From: Alteromonas sp. BL110
Lineage (GTDB): Bacteria; Pseudomonadota; Gammaproteobacteria; Enterobacterales; Alteromonadaceae
Direction: 5' to 3'
DNA: 64,000 nucleotides
Assembly (NCBI RefSeq): GCF_003443615.1
Contig: NZ_CP031967.1
Coordinates: forward strand, 2,418,001 to 2,482,000
A program made the position numbers and the translations under genes. The notes below the pieces were generated by a model that saw only the letters and a program-made list of their open reading frames with translations, was not told where the DNA came from and made no database searches. Numbering within the stretch: the first letter of the stretch is position 1; each line of letters starts with the position of its first letter. Positions 47,487 to 57,127 of the stretch are shown piece by piece.

Positions 47487-49183
47487 TTAGAGAAAACTTC
47501 TTCTCCAGCCACATAGGTGGCGTGAACTTCGGTTTTCCAAATGTCTTTGGCGTCTATACTGAAAATATCTTGGTCTACCAAAATGAAATCAGCCCACTTT
47601 CCTGGTGTTAATGTGCCTAAAGTATCTTCCATATGCCCCGCATAAGCAGCATCTAACGTGAAGCCTTTGAAGGCTTGTTCAACGGTTAAGGCTTCGTGGG
47701 CATACCAGCCTTTTACCGGTTGATTGTTTCTGTCTTGGCGCGTAACCGCAGCGTGAAGACCGTAAAATGGGTTAGCAAGCTCTACTGGGAAATCTGAACC
47801 TAAGGGCAAAGCTATGCCCGAATCAAGTAAGGTTTTCCATGCGTAGGCGCCTTTCATTCTGTCTTTGCCAATACGGTCTTCGGCCATATTTTTATCGCTG
47901 GTGGCGTGTGTTGGCTGCATAGAAGGAAGTACTTTTAGCGACGCAAAACGGGCTAGGTCATCAGGGGCAATTACTTGCGCGTGTTCTATACGGTTGCGCA
48001 ACTCACTGCCGCCTATATTTTTAAAGGTAGTTTCAAATTCGTTTAGCGCTACATGATTCGCTTTATCGCCGATAGCGTGATAGTTAAGCTGGAAACCCGC
48101 ACCTATTACGGTGGTGAAAAGTTGGGTCATATCTTCTGGTTGAGTTAAAAGCAATCCATGTTGATGGGGCGCATCTGAATAAGGCTCAAGCAATGCTGCG
48201 CCGCGACTACCTAATGCACCATCGCCATAGGCCTTCACTGAACGAATATACAAAAAGTCGTCTTCATCCCGAATTGTACCGTTACTTAACATGGTTGAAA
48301 GTTCAGGATCAGTCGCGCTTACCATTGCATAAATACGTACAGGCAGGTCACCCTCTACCGCTTCTTTTACATAGAAGTCGTAAACGTCTCTTCCTACGCC
48401 AGCATCGTGCATTGACGTAATACCATTTGCTAGTAAGTGCTCACCTGCGGCATTTAATTGCTGCTCGTATATCGCGTTACTGGCTTTCGGTAAGTGCTCT
48501 TCAATTAGTAGTGATGCGTTATCGATGAATACACCAGTAGGGTTGCCGTCGGCGTCTTTAATAATTTCACCGCCAACAGGTGACTGGGTGTCTTTTGTAA
48601 TGCCAGCTAGCTCCATAGCTTTTGTATTAACCCATGCCGCGTGACCGTCAACTCGAGTAAGCATTACCGGTTTATCAGACACAACATTGTCTAAATCAGC
48701 AGCGGTCGGGAAGGCTCTATCAGACCACAACTCTTGGTTCCAGCCGCGCCCGGTAATCCAAGTTTGCTGACCATTTGCAAAGGCGTATTCGGCAACCATT
48801 TTAGCTGCGTCTTGGGCACTTGTACTTTCTCGCAAGTTTACTTCTAGTAGGTTTGCCCCTAGGCCAAGAAGGTGACCGTGAGCATCGATAAGACCGGGGA
48901 GCATGACTTTACCTTCGCCGTCTATGGTGTCATCAACAGAGGTTTTTCCTTTATCTACGTTTAGTGCAACTACCTTACCTTCGTCCAACAGAAGATTTTT
49001 AAAAGTAGTGAGCTCACCCTTTTCATTTAAAGTGTAGCCTTTTACGTTCTCAACCAGGGTGGCTGCCTCAACTTTAAGCGCAGTGGTCATGGCGGCCAGT
49101 GTTGCCGCTGTGGCAAATGTCGCTGTTAGTAATTTTGAAAGCGAATGCTTTTTAAATGTCAGCGTAGACAATGTAGAGTTCAT
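47483..49183 (-). CDS. exported amidohydrolase, YtcJ-like
   Basis: This 566-residue metal-dependent hydrolase (amidohydrolase_3) has an N-terminal signal peptide (hydrophobic TATFATAATLAAMTTAL, cleavage near VEAA). Metal ligands lie in LPGLIDAHGHLLGLG, NYHAIGDKANHVAL, RIEHAQVIAP and PLGSDFPVELANPF. It probably hydrolyses an amide or ester in the periplasm, with uptake of the product by the coupled APC permease. The true substrate is unknown. It is the first gene of a run of three (amidohydrolase, permease, metallo-hydrolase). Confidence 0.9.
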   Translation of the reverse strand: MNSTLSTLTFKKHSLSKLLTATFATAATLAAMTTALKVEAATLVENVKGYTLNEKGELTTFKNLLLDEGKVVALNVDKGKTSVDDTIDGEGKVMLPGLIDAHGHLLGLGANLLEVNLRESTSAQDAAKMVAEYAFANGQQTWITGRGWNQELWSDRAFPTAADLDNVVSDKPVMLTRVDGHAAWVNTKAMELAGITKDTQSPVGGEIIKDADGNPTGVFIDNASLLIEEHLPKASNAIYEQQLNAAGEHLLANGITSMHDAGVGRDVYDFYVKEAVEGDLPVRIYAMVSATDPELSTMLSNGTIRDEDDFLYIRSVKAYGDGALGSRGAALLEPYSDAPHQHGLLLTQPEDMTQLFTTVIGAGFQLNYHAIGDKANHVALNEFETTFKNIGGSELRNRIEHAQVIAPDDLARFASLKVLPSMQPTHATSDKNMAEDRIGKDRMKGAYAWKTLLDSGIALPLGSDFPVELANPFYGLHAAVTRQDRNNQPVKGWYAHEALTVEQAFKGFTLDAAYAGHMEDTLGTLTPGKWADFILVDQDIFSIDAKDIWKTEVHATYVAGEEVFSK

Positions 49184-49284
49184 AGTGAGTTTCTGCCTGT
49201 TTGTTTTTCTATTCTTAGTATTAAGTCGTTCGATTCGCTTAAATTCACTTTAAAGCATAACAGTGATATAGCACTGTTCTAAGC

Positions 49285-50319
49285 CTAAGCGTCTTTAAGT
49301 TCTTCTAATTCGTCAGCGTCTTCAAAGTCTAGGATAGGCGGCTGCAATAAAAAGTCTCTTTCCCAAATTTTTGCCATATTAGCTTGGCTAATGTTGCCGC
49401 CACTTATTATCACCAATGCGGTTTGTCCTTTCGGTGTGTTTGCCGCCCAAGCTGCTACAGCCGCCATGGTCATGGCGCACGTTGGCTCAATATGAAGCTT
49501 TAGTAAATGGTGCAACCATTGGGTCCAATAGGCAATTTGTAGCTCGTCTACTTCATAAAAATCGTCAAGCTCTTGTAGTATAGGAAAAGTAACGTCGCCG
49601 ACAGAAGGTGTGGCTGCGCCGTCAGCTAAGGTATTAGGCGTATGTTGCAAAGATACTATCTCTCCCGCCTGTAGCGACATAGATGCGTCGTTTGCTTCGG
49701 CGGGTTCTGCGCCTATAACTAGCGCATTGGGCTGTAATTCACGGGTTGCTAATAACGTACCAGATAGCAGGCCGCCACCGCCGCAAGGTGCAAAAACGGC
49801 GTCCACATCACCTACTTCATTTAACGCTTCTAATGCCACTGTGCCTTGCCCCGCCACAATATCTTTATGATTAAACGGCGGTATCCACACAGTGTCTGGT
49901 GCTTTTGATGCTTGCTCAACCGCTGCGTCGGCCTCTGGTCGAGTAGGGTATAACTTTAATTCTGCGCCATAGCTTTGTGTTGCCGCAGCTTTAATGGGCG
50001 ATATGGTTTCACTTGCATAAATAGTAGCGCTACAACCGAAATGTGCGGCTGCATAAGCTACAGCTTGAGCGTGGTTTCCAGAGCTATTGGCAACAACATG
50101 TTTTGGTAAGCGACCTTCCTCTTTCAAACGTGCTAAAAAATTCATTGCGCCGCGAATTTTGAATGCTCCGATGGTTTGTAAGCATTCTGCTTTAAACAAA
50201 ATGCGGTTGCCCATCCATTCATTTAACAGAGAAGATTCAACAATGGGTGTTTTTTTAACATCGCTCTTTATGCGCGCATAAGCGTGTTTTATATCGTCGA
50301 AACTGGGGGGAGTGCTCAT
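49285..50319 (-). CDS. PLP-dependent threonine dehydratase/serine racemase-like enzyme
   Basis: This is a fold-type II PLP enzyme. Residues include the PLP Lys in QTIGAFKIRGAMNFL, the phosphate/substrate loop VANSSGNHAQAVAYAA, the glycine-rich phosphate cup PCGGGGLLSGTL, and VIISGGN near the end. I take the ATG at 50319 (344 residues, MSTPPSFDDIKHAYARI), which matches family starts; TTG at 50358 would add 13. There is no C-terminal ACT regulatory domain, so it is a catabolic-type dehydratase or serine racemase. Sequence alone does not decide between these. Confidence 0.88.
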   Translation of the reverse strand: MSTPPSFDDIKHAYARIKSDVKKTPIVESSLLNEWMGNRILFKAECLQTIGAFKIRGAMNFLARLKEEGRLPKHVVANSSGNHAQAVAYAAAHFGCSATIYASETISPIKAAATQSYGAELKLYPTRPEADAAVEQASKAPDTVWIPPFNHKDIVAGQGTVALEALNEVGDVDAVFAPCGGGGLLSGTLLATRELQPNALVIGAEPAEANDASMSLQAGEIVSLQHTPNTLADGAATPSVGDVTFPILQELDDFYEVDELQIAYWTQWLHHLLKLHIEPTCAMTMAAVAAWAANTPKGQTALVIISGGNISQANMAKIWERDFLLQPPILDFEDADELEELKDA

Positions 50320-50513
50320 TAAATACCGCTCTTTTAAATATGTTTTTTTAACACGCAAAGGCTTCGTACCTTCATGTATTAAAGATAAAAACTATACAGT
50401 GCCAGATACGCTTCGATTACGCTAGAGCCTATTCCATCAAGTGTATAAGGTAATTCATATTTATTTCATAATTCTACTTTAGTCTATCTGAGCACGTTTT
50501 TAGAGGTAGGCAC

Positions 50514-53492
50514 ATGTTAAACAAACTTAATCGTCGTATTTATGCGCTACCTACAGTTTTATTTGTCTTCCTTGCGCTACTCTTTATATCTGCGGGCGTT
50601 TTTATTCAAAACGACGAACGCACTGCTCGTATTTCCAAGGCCCAGTCGGTAGCCGAGCAGGTAAAAATAAGCCTAGAGGTTTTCTCTAGCGAACGCATTC
50701 AAGCACTGCATAACCTTATGCAAAACTGGCCTACCTTTGAACCTAACCAAGTCGATTGGTTTAATGCGCAAGCCCTCTCTTTAATGGGCATGCAAAAGGG
50801 GTTTTCTTCACTGGTATTTATTGATGCTAACAGTGAGATAGCGTGGGTCGCGACTCCCTCAAAGGGTATAAAAACCCGCCTAGACAACAGCTTAATTGGC
50901 AAGCCGATGGAAGCATTAGGCTTAAACATATCCCGGTTTTCAGAGGGCTTACAAAGTACACTTTTGTATTCAGACAATGCTGAACATCATTTTATTGTGG
51001 TGGGCAGAGCTATTAGCCCCCAAGAGCCTAAACATGGGTTTCTAGTCGCGGGCTTTGATGTACAAACTATTTTAGGCGTGATGTTAGGCGAGCTAGTAGG
51101 GCCGCAGTTTAACTTTCAGCTTCAGGGTGACAACAAAGTATTGTTCCAAAGCGGTGAGCTATTGAACGATGGCTCCATAGTCAAGCTTGAGCCATTCACC
51201 TTCTTAGAGCGAGAGTTTTTTCTTACAATGCAGTCTCAACTCAGTCCCTACAATACTGGCTGGCTGATCATAATGATTGGCCTATTGATGTCAGCACTGG
51301 TGAGTTACGTTTTGCACAAACAGCTTAAGGGGGCAGTTAACTTATCGATAAGCCATCAGCGCTATTTAACTGCCAGTGAAGCATCGCTTGACGCTCTACT
51401 TATTTATCAGCCTACAGACGATGACTTTTCGCTTGTGGAAGCAAATTCATACAGCCGATATTTATTCCGTGGGGCCTGTGACGCATTGCGCTTTATGAGT
51501 TTGGCAGAGCAAACCCGTTATTTAGGTATGCAAGATCAATTTGAAAGCGCAAAGAATGTGGCTGCTAATGGAGTACCTTATGAGGCTCGTATCGCGGTAG
51601 GCAGCGATAAGATTGTACCTGAATGGATTAAAATACAGGTGGTCAAAGCGGGCGAAAACATAGCAATTACGATAAGAGATGTTACCGAACGTTTTCGCGC
51701 TCAGCGTGACCTAAAGCAGAGTGAAGAAAAATACCGCCGTTTGGTTGACGGTATGCAGCGCCATTTTGTGTACACCAAAACTGTCGACCATAACTTTATT
51801 TATGTAAGTGCGGGCATTGAAAAGATCCTTGGCTTTACGGCGGATGACTTTTGCAAAAATGAATCTCGCTATGTACGTCAAGTGCCAGACGAGCTGTTTG
51901 ATATACAACAAACTATAGTTCGTGGTGAAAAGCCCGAACCTTATGTTGTGTGGTATCAGGGCCGAACAGGCGAGCCGTTAGCTATAGAGTTCTCTGACAC
52001 GCCGATAAACGATGACCAAGGTTTATTAGTCGCTGTAGAGGGCATAGCCAGGGACGTTACTAAAGAGCTGGCATTACAGGAAGAAGTGTACTTTCAAGCA
52101 AATCATGACCAGCTGACAGGATTATTTAACCGCTATGCGTTTGATGAAAAATTAAGGGAGATACTCGAAGACACCCACAATCAGAGCAAGCAGCAAGGCG
52201 GTAGTAAGTGTTCAACCAAAGCTGGCGTTAAAAGTGTGTCAAATATCAATATGCCTCGTGCTTACCATCAGAAAAGCGTGATGTGTTTTATCGACATGGA
52301 TCGATTTAAATTGGTAAACGACAGCTGTGGTCATCCGGCTGGTGATAAGCTACTAAAAGAAATTTCTACCATATTTCGACAATACGTAAACGGGCAAGAC
52401 TTGCTCGCCCGGATAGGTGGTGACGAGTTCTGCATTATATTTCGCAATCAAAGTTTGGATAAGGTAACAAAGCGTCTAGATAAACTCTTATTGTCGATTT
52501 CAAATTATCGATTTGTTTATGACGACAAATTGTTCTTTGTAGGCGCAAGCATTGGCGTTATTGAAATAAATGAAACAACGCAAAGCGCGGAGGCTCTAAT
52601 CAAAGCCGCTGACAATGCGTGTTATAAGGCCAAGCACTTGGGGCGAAACCGTTACTTTGTGTTTCATGATAATGACACACAAATGGCTATTGATGATAGT
52701 GAAAACCAGGTATTGCATGCTTTACATCACGCGTTACAAAACAACGGCTTCGAGTTGTATAGCCAAGCTATTATGCCGTTAAACGTGCTGAACGATGAGA
52801 GAGCTACGCCGCTGCAGCATTACGAGATTCTTTTGAGACTTAACGGGCGAGAGGGCGGACTTATAAGCCCAGGGCTTTTTATCCCGTTGGCAGAACGCCA
52901 CGGTTTAATGAACAAAGTGGATATGTGGGTTGTGGATAACACTCTTAAAACCCTTGAAAGTAACCCTGCTCATATTGATAACGTTGGTAAAGTCGCGATT
53001 AATTTATCGGGTATTACATTGGGTGATGAAATGGCGCTGCATAAGATTGCTAAGCGTATGCAAAGTACTTCTGTACCTGCTGAGAAAATTTGTTTTGAGA
53101 TTACAGAAACAACAGCGGTAACTAACCTAAGCGCTGCAAAACATTTTATATCTACGCTGCGCGATTTAGGGTGTAGCTTTGCTTTAGATGACTTCGGCGC
53201 AGGTATGTCATCATTCACCTACCTTAAAAACCTTGACGTTGATTACGTTAAGATTGATGGCTCCTTCGTGCGAAATATCGTTCACGATCCTATCGATCAT
53301 GCTACAGTAACAGCGATAAATAATATTGCGCACAGCATGGGGAAGCAGACCGTCGCTGAGTTTGTAGTCGACATTGCAACGGCTGATGTTCTGAAAAACC
53401 TTAAAGTAGATTTCGGACAAGGCTTTGCTTTAGATAAACCCAAACCGCTGGCGCATAGAGTTCAATGGCGAGTTAAACTTGCCTCTGCCTAA
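50514..53492 (+). CDS. membrane GGDEF-EAL cyclic-di-GMP protein with PAS domain
   Basis: The 992 residues comprise a helix (13-31), a periplasmic CHASE/Cache-like sensor (about 32-245), a second helix (about 247-265), a degenerate PAS (about 280-395), a PAS/PAC (about 405-520), GGDEF (about 525-715) and EAL (about 735-990). The cyclase site ARIGGDEFCIIF is intact, and the I-site RxxD position reads NGQD, so product inhibition is unlikely. EAL reads EIL, but the metal and base residues (NLSG, EITET, LDDFGAG, VKIDG, GQGF) are present. It could both make and degrade c-di-GMP. It may affect the nearby bcs locus (inference). Confidence 0.93.
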   Translation: MLNKLNRRIYALPTVLFVFLALLFISAGVFIQNDERTARISKAQSVAEQVKISLEVFSSERIQALHNLMQNWPTFEPNQVDWFNAQALSLMGMQKGFSSLVFIDANSEIAWVATPSKGIKTRLDNSLIGKPMEALGLNISRFSEGLQSTLLYSDNAEHHFIVVGRAISPQEPKHGFLVAGFDVQTILGVMLGELVGPQFNFQLQGDNKVLFQSGELLNDGSIVKLEPFTFLEREFFLTMQSQLSPYNTGWLIIMIGLLMSALVSYVLHKQLKGAVNLSISHQRYLTASEASLDALLIYQPTDDDFSLVEANSYSRYLFRGACDALRFMSLAEQTRYLGMQDQFESAKNVAANGVPYEARIAVGSDKIVPEWIKIQVVKAGENIAITIRDVTERFRAQRDLKQSEEKYRRLVDGMQRHFVYTKTVDHNFIYVSAGIEKILGFTADDFCKNESRYVRQVPDELFDIQQTIVRGEKPEPYVVWYQGRTGEPLAIEFSDTPINDDQGLLVAVEGIARDVTKELALQEEVYFQANHDQLTGLFNRYAFDEKLREILEDTHNQSKQQGGSKCSTKAGVKSVSNINMPRAYHQKSVMCFIDMDRFKLVNDSCGHPAGDKLLKEISTIFRQYVNGQDLLARIGGDEFCIIFRNQSLDKVTKRLDKLLLSISNYRFVYDDKLFFVGASIGVIEINETTQSAEALIKAADNACYKAKHLGRNRYFVFHDNDTQMAIDDSENQVLHALHHALQNNGFELYSQAIMPLNVLNDERATPLQHYEILLRLNGREGGLISPGLFIPLAERHGLMNKVDMWVVDNTLKTLESNPAHIDNVGKVAINLSGITLGDEMALHKIAKRMQSTSVPAEKICFEITETTAVTNLSAAKHFISTLRDLGCSFALDDFGAGMSSFTYLKNLDVDYVKIDGSFVRNIVHDPIDHATVTAINNIAHSMGKQTVAEFVVDIATADVLKNLKVDFGQGFALDKPKPLAHRVQWRVKLASA

Positions 53493-53503
53493 AAGGAAAT
53501 GTC

Positions 53504-53878
53504 ATGGGTTTATTTGATACCATCATGGGTAATGCAAGCGAGACGAGCGCTTCAGACGTACAAGAAGAGCTTACGCCTATACTCGCTGCTAACGAGACCG
53601 TTACCTCTGCGTTTAAGCTAGTGCGCGATTTAAGCGTATTTACTAACAAGCGCCTAATTCTAATTGATAAGCAAGGCCTTACCGGGCGCAAAGTGAACTA
53701 TCACTCAATACCTTACAAATCTATTACGCAGTTTATCGTTGAGACAGCAGGACATTTTGATACTGACGCCGAGCTTAAAATTTGGCTGTCGGGTAAAGCC
53801 GACCCCGTTGAAATTGAACTAAGTGCATCATCTGCTCAGGCGGTACAGCAGAACTTAGCAACGCAAATGTTTAGCTAG
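53504..53878 (+). CDS. bacterial PH-domain protein (bPH_1/DUF1696)
   Basis: The 124-residue soluble protein matches the bPH_1 family: LVRDLSVFTNKRLILIDKQGLTG, then KVNYHSIPYKSITQFIVETAG and a C-terminal helix SSAQAVQQNLATQMF. The family is a small beta-barrel forming ring oligomers in known structures; its cellular role is unclear. It lies 11 bases after the GGDEF-EAL gene behind AAAGGAAA and is likely co-transcribed. Confidence 0.9.
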   Translation: MGLFDTIMGNASETSASDVQEELTPILAANETVTSAFKLVRDLSVFTNKRLILIDKQGLTGRKVNYHSIPYKSITQFIVETAGHFDTDAELKIWLSGKADPVEIELSASSAQAVQQNLATQMFS

Positions 53879-54004
53879 TTTCTGCATTTGTAATATTTGA
53901 TTGGCGTTTTGAAAGCAAGTGAAGAAAGTCTAATCACCCTACAAGTGTAGAAAGCGCTACAACGCAAATATGTACAAAATAAGCGCTATTTAAACTGATA
54001 AACA

Positions 54005-54038
54005 AAAAAAGCGATGCCTTCATAAGCATCGCTTTTTT
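54005..54038. terminator. bidirectional terminator
   Basis: AAAAAAGCGATGC (54005-54017) pairs with GCATCGCTTTTTT (54026-54038). T-runs on both strands allow it to end the PH-domain gene and the convergent peptidase gene. Confidence 0.92.
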
Positions 54039-54112
54039 CTTTTCACTACTTTCTAGGGCTTGTTGAGCTTAGATGTACAGTAAAGATCAACAGGCCCCAG
54101 GCTCTAAACATA

Positions 54113-56338
54113 TTAGTCTTTCAAGTTACGGTTAAAGAAGTTAGTAATCGTTTTATATAAGTGAATGCCCGTTTGCTTGCCACGGATGCTGTGCTTCTTG
54201 CCTGGGTAATCCATAGTTTCAAATGGAATTGCCAAGTCTTGAAGGTGCTTGTATAGCATGGTCGAGTGCGTAAACAGTACGTTGTCATCTGCCATGCCGT
54301 GGTAAATCAAAAGGTCGCCTTTTAAGTCTTTTGCGTAAGGGAATACTGAAGATGCCGTGTAAGCATCGTTATCTGTATTTGGGTTGCCCATATAGCGCTC
54401 GGTGTAATGAGTATCATACAAACGCCAGTCAGTTACCGGTGCACCTGACACTCCCGCTGCAAAATAATCGCCCGCTTTAAACATAGTCATAAGCGTCATG
54501 TAGCCGCCATAGCTGTGGCCGTGCACACCAATGCGCTCGGCGTCAACATAAGGAAGGGTACGTAAGAATTCTACGCCTGCCACCTGATCCTCTACTTCGA
54601 TAAAGCCCATTTTTTTGTAAATAGGATCTTCAAAACCTTTACCGCGATAGTTAGAGCCACGATTATCTAACGTGAATACTACGTAACCTTGGTCAACCCA
54701 GTGTTGGAAAAGCAAACCACGGTTACCCGCCCAGCTGTTTGTTACCACTTGTGCGTGCGGGCCGCCGTAAAGGTAAACAATAACAGGGTGCTTCTGTTTA
54801 GGGTTTTGCTTGGCACTGTCAGGCGTGTAAATGCGATACTTAAGGGTTGCGCCATCCTTGGTGGTGATGTCACCAAATTCAGGTGCCGTCCAGCTGTCTA
54901 TATAAGCATGTAGCGGGTGGCCTTCTTCAACTTTGTTTTCTTCAAGCCAGGTAATTCGCTCGCCGCTTGCACTGTTTAAGCTTACCTGTGCGGGTGAATT
55001 AATAGTCGAGAAACGGTCGATAAAAATAGAGGCATCTTTGCTAAACGCAGCGCTGTGATAAGCACCTAATTCAGTTACGCGTGAGATATCACCGCCATCT
55101 AAAGGTACGCTGTAAACATGGCTTTCTAGTGGTGTGTCTTTGCGACCAGAGAAATATAAGCGGTTGTTAGCTGTATCAATAGCTTCAACGCTGTCGACTA
55201 CCCAATCACCTTTGGTTAATTGCTTAACCAGCTTGCCGCTGTTGTCGAATAGGTAAAGATGTTTGAAACCGTCGCGCTCAGAAGCCCAGACAAATTGGCC
55301 TTTTTCTTTCAGGAAGTAAAGGTCGTCATGCAGGTTTACCCACGTGTTGCTTGTTTCTGTAAGCAATACGTTTTCTTTTTTACTACTAAGATCGAACGCG
55401 CGAAGCTCTAAGGTTTGTTGATCCCGCGTTTGCCATTGATAGGTAAATGTGGTGCTGCCTGGCATCCACTTACCACGAGCAAAATAAATATCTTTATCTT
55501 TACCTAAATCAACCCAAGTGCGCTCGCCAGAGTTGATGTCTTGAATAGCAAGCTCTACCAATACGTTTGGTGTGCCCGCTTTAGGGTACTTTTGTTCGAT
55601 AAGCTTGATGTCGTCAGCATAAATTTCAGAGCGAGTAATTACATCTACCGGGCTCTCATCAACCTTGGTAAAGGCAATTTTACTTTCATCTGGCGACCAC
55701 CAGTATCCAGTCATGCGGCCCATTTCTTCTTGGGCTACAAACTCGGCCATACCAAATTTTATGTTGCCACCACCTTCTTTCGTAATCGCGGTTTCTTTAC
55801 CAGACTCAATGTGTTTCACATAAAGGTTCTGGTCGCGGATAAACGAGATATAGTTACCTTTTGGTGATAGTTTAATATCAGTTTCAAAAGCTTCAGTATC
55901 TAAAAGTTGCTTCGCCCCTTTTTCGCCTAGCTTGTGATAGAAAACATCGCCACCTAATGGGAAAAGTAAAGCTTTACCGTCGTCTGACCACTGGTAGCTA
56001 ACAATACCGCTGCCAGATAGGCGCATACGCTCCCGTCGCGCTTTTTCTTCATCAGACAGTACTTCTTCGCCGCTTTGTAAGTCGTTTGAGTCGAAAAGCA
56101 TGCGAGTTTGGCCACTTTCAATATGGTATTCCCATAAATCTAGGCGCTCGTAGTCAGTTTGCTTACCTTTTAAGAAGGTAACACGTTGGCCGTCGGGGGA
56201 TACTTTTAATGAACGTGGCGCATTACCATCTAATGAGGGAGAAGAGAAAATACGCTCAATAGTGAGCGTTTCAGCGTTTAAAGCAGTAGAGAGCATAGCG
56301 GCTCCAATTAAAAGGGCTTTTTTCATTTTTATCTGCAT
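54113..56338 (-). CDS. dipeptidyl peptidase IV-type S9 serine peptidase
   Basis: This 741-residue exported peptidase has a signal peptide (KKALLIGAAMLSTALNA). The N-terminal beta-propeller (about 40-480) holds the DPP IV double-Glu substrate clamp in FVAQEEMGRMTGYWWSPDES. The alpha/beta-hydrolase domain has the nucleophile GVHGHSYGGYMT (Ser near 608), Asp in HGMADDNVLF and His in GKKHSIRG. It should release X-Pro dipeptides in the periplasm. No metabolic partner is adjacent. The start could be Met5, since neither start has a good ribosome site. Confidence 0.95.
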   Translation of the reverse strand: MQIKMKKALLIGAAMLSTALNAETLTIERIFSSPSLDGNAPRSLKVSPDGQRVTFLKGKQTDYERLDLWEYHIESGQTRMLFDSNDLQSGEEVLSDEEKARRERMRLSGSGIVSYQWSDDGKALLFPLGGDVFYHKLGEKGAKQLLDTEAFETDIKLSPKGNYISFIRDQNLYVKHIESGKETAITKEGGGNIKFGMAEFVAQEEMGRMTGYWWSPDESKIAFTKVDESPVDVITRSEIYADDIKLIEQKYPKAGTPNVLVELAIQDINSGERTWVDLGKDKDIYFARGKWMPGSTTFTYQWQTRDQQTLELRAFDLSSKKENVLLTETSNTWVNLHDDLYFLKEKGQFVWASERDGFKHLYLFDNSGKLVKQLTKGDWVVDSVEAIDTANNRLYFSGRKDTPLESHVYSVPLDGGDISRVTELGAYHSAAFSKDASIFIDRFSTINSPAQVSLNSASGERITWLEENKVEEGHPLHAYIDSWTAPEFGDITTKDGATLKYRIYTPDSAKQNPKQKHPVIVYLYGGPHAQVVTNSWAGNRGLLFQHWVDQGYVVFTLDNRGSNYRGKGFEDPIYKKMGFIEVEDQVAGVEFLRTLPYVDAERIGVHGHSYGGYMTLMTMFKAGDYFAAGVSGAPVTDWRLYDTHYTERYMGNPNTDNDAYTASSVFPYAKDLKGDLLIYHGMADDNVLFTHSTMLYKHLQDLAIPFETMDYPGKKHSIRGKQTGIHLYKTITNFFNRNLKD

Positions 56339-56396
56339 ATTTGACTGTCGAAGGTTTGATTGTAGTTATATCAATTTATGATACAAGGTGCGACGT

Positions 56397-57020
56397 ATGA
56401 AATCCGCAATGGTGCTAGGAGCGACAGGTTTAGTAGGACGAACGCTTGTAAATATGCTGTTACAGGACAGACGATACAATGAAGTAACCTGCTTAGTTAG
56501 AAAGCCACTTTCCTCCAGCATGTTTAACGACCCCCACAATAGGCTAAAGCCCGTGGTTATCGACTTTGACAATCTCCAAGATTACCAAGGTTATTTTAGT
56601 GTAAACCATGTGTACTGTTGCCTGGGGACTACGCTTAAAAAGGCGGGGTCTAAACAAGCTTTTCGCCGTGTTGACTTCGAGTATGTTCACGTTGCTGCGC
56701 AGCTTACTCGTGCGCAACGAGCAGACAGCTTTGTATGGATATCTTCAGTAGGCGCTGATGCTAAAAGCAGTAACTTTTATTTGCGAGTGAAAGGCGAACT
56801 AGAAAACGCGATTATGCGAATGCCACAGTTGCCCCATGCCTCAGCAGTGCGCCCTTCGTTGCTACTGGGCGCACGCGATGAATCAAGGACGCTGGAAGAT
56901 ATAGCGCAGAAAACCGCGCCTATTTGGCAAAGCATAATGAAAGGGCCATTAAAGAAATATCGTCCCGTCCATGCCGTGGATGTGGCCAGAAATATGATGT
57001 CGCTGCAGCGTTGGCAATAA
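56397..57020 (+). CDS. NAD(P)-binding Rossmann-fold protein, HTATIP2/YbjT-like
   Basis: The roughly 207 residues begin with the dinucleotide motif VLGATGLVGRTLVNML. They continue with VDFDNLQDY-like (VIDFDNLQDY), YCCLGTTLKKAGSKQAFRRVDFEYV and FVWISSVGADAKSSNFYLRVKGELE. This is the pattern of small oxidoreductase HTATIP2-type proteins (extended/atypical SDR) whose reaction is unknown. I prefer the ATG at 56397, with AAGG about 10 bases upstream, to the GTG at 56388. The gene diverges from the peptidase gene across a 58-base gap. Confidence 0.85.
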   Translation: MKSAMVLGATGLVGRTLVNMLLQDRRYNEVTCLVRKPLSSSMFNDPHNRLKPVVIDFDNLQDYQGYFSVNHVYCCLGTTLKKAGSKQAFRRVDFEYVHVAAQLTRAQRADSFVWISSVGADAKSSNFYLRVKGELENAIMRMPQLPHASAVRPSLLLGARDESRTLEDIAQKTAPIWQSIMKGPLKKYRPVHAVDVARNMMSLQRWQ

Positions 57021-57127
57021 GTAAAGACAATATCGCAAACAATATATGTCACCAGCTTAACGTGAAGCGCAAACCGACTTGGTATAGAATGCGCGCCTTT
57101 CAACGCGCCAGATAATATGACGTTCCT

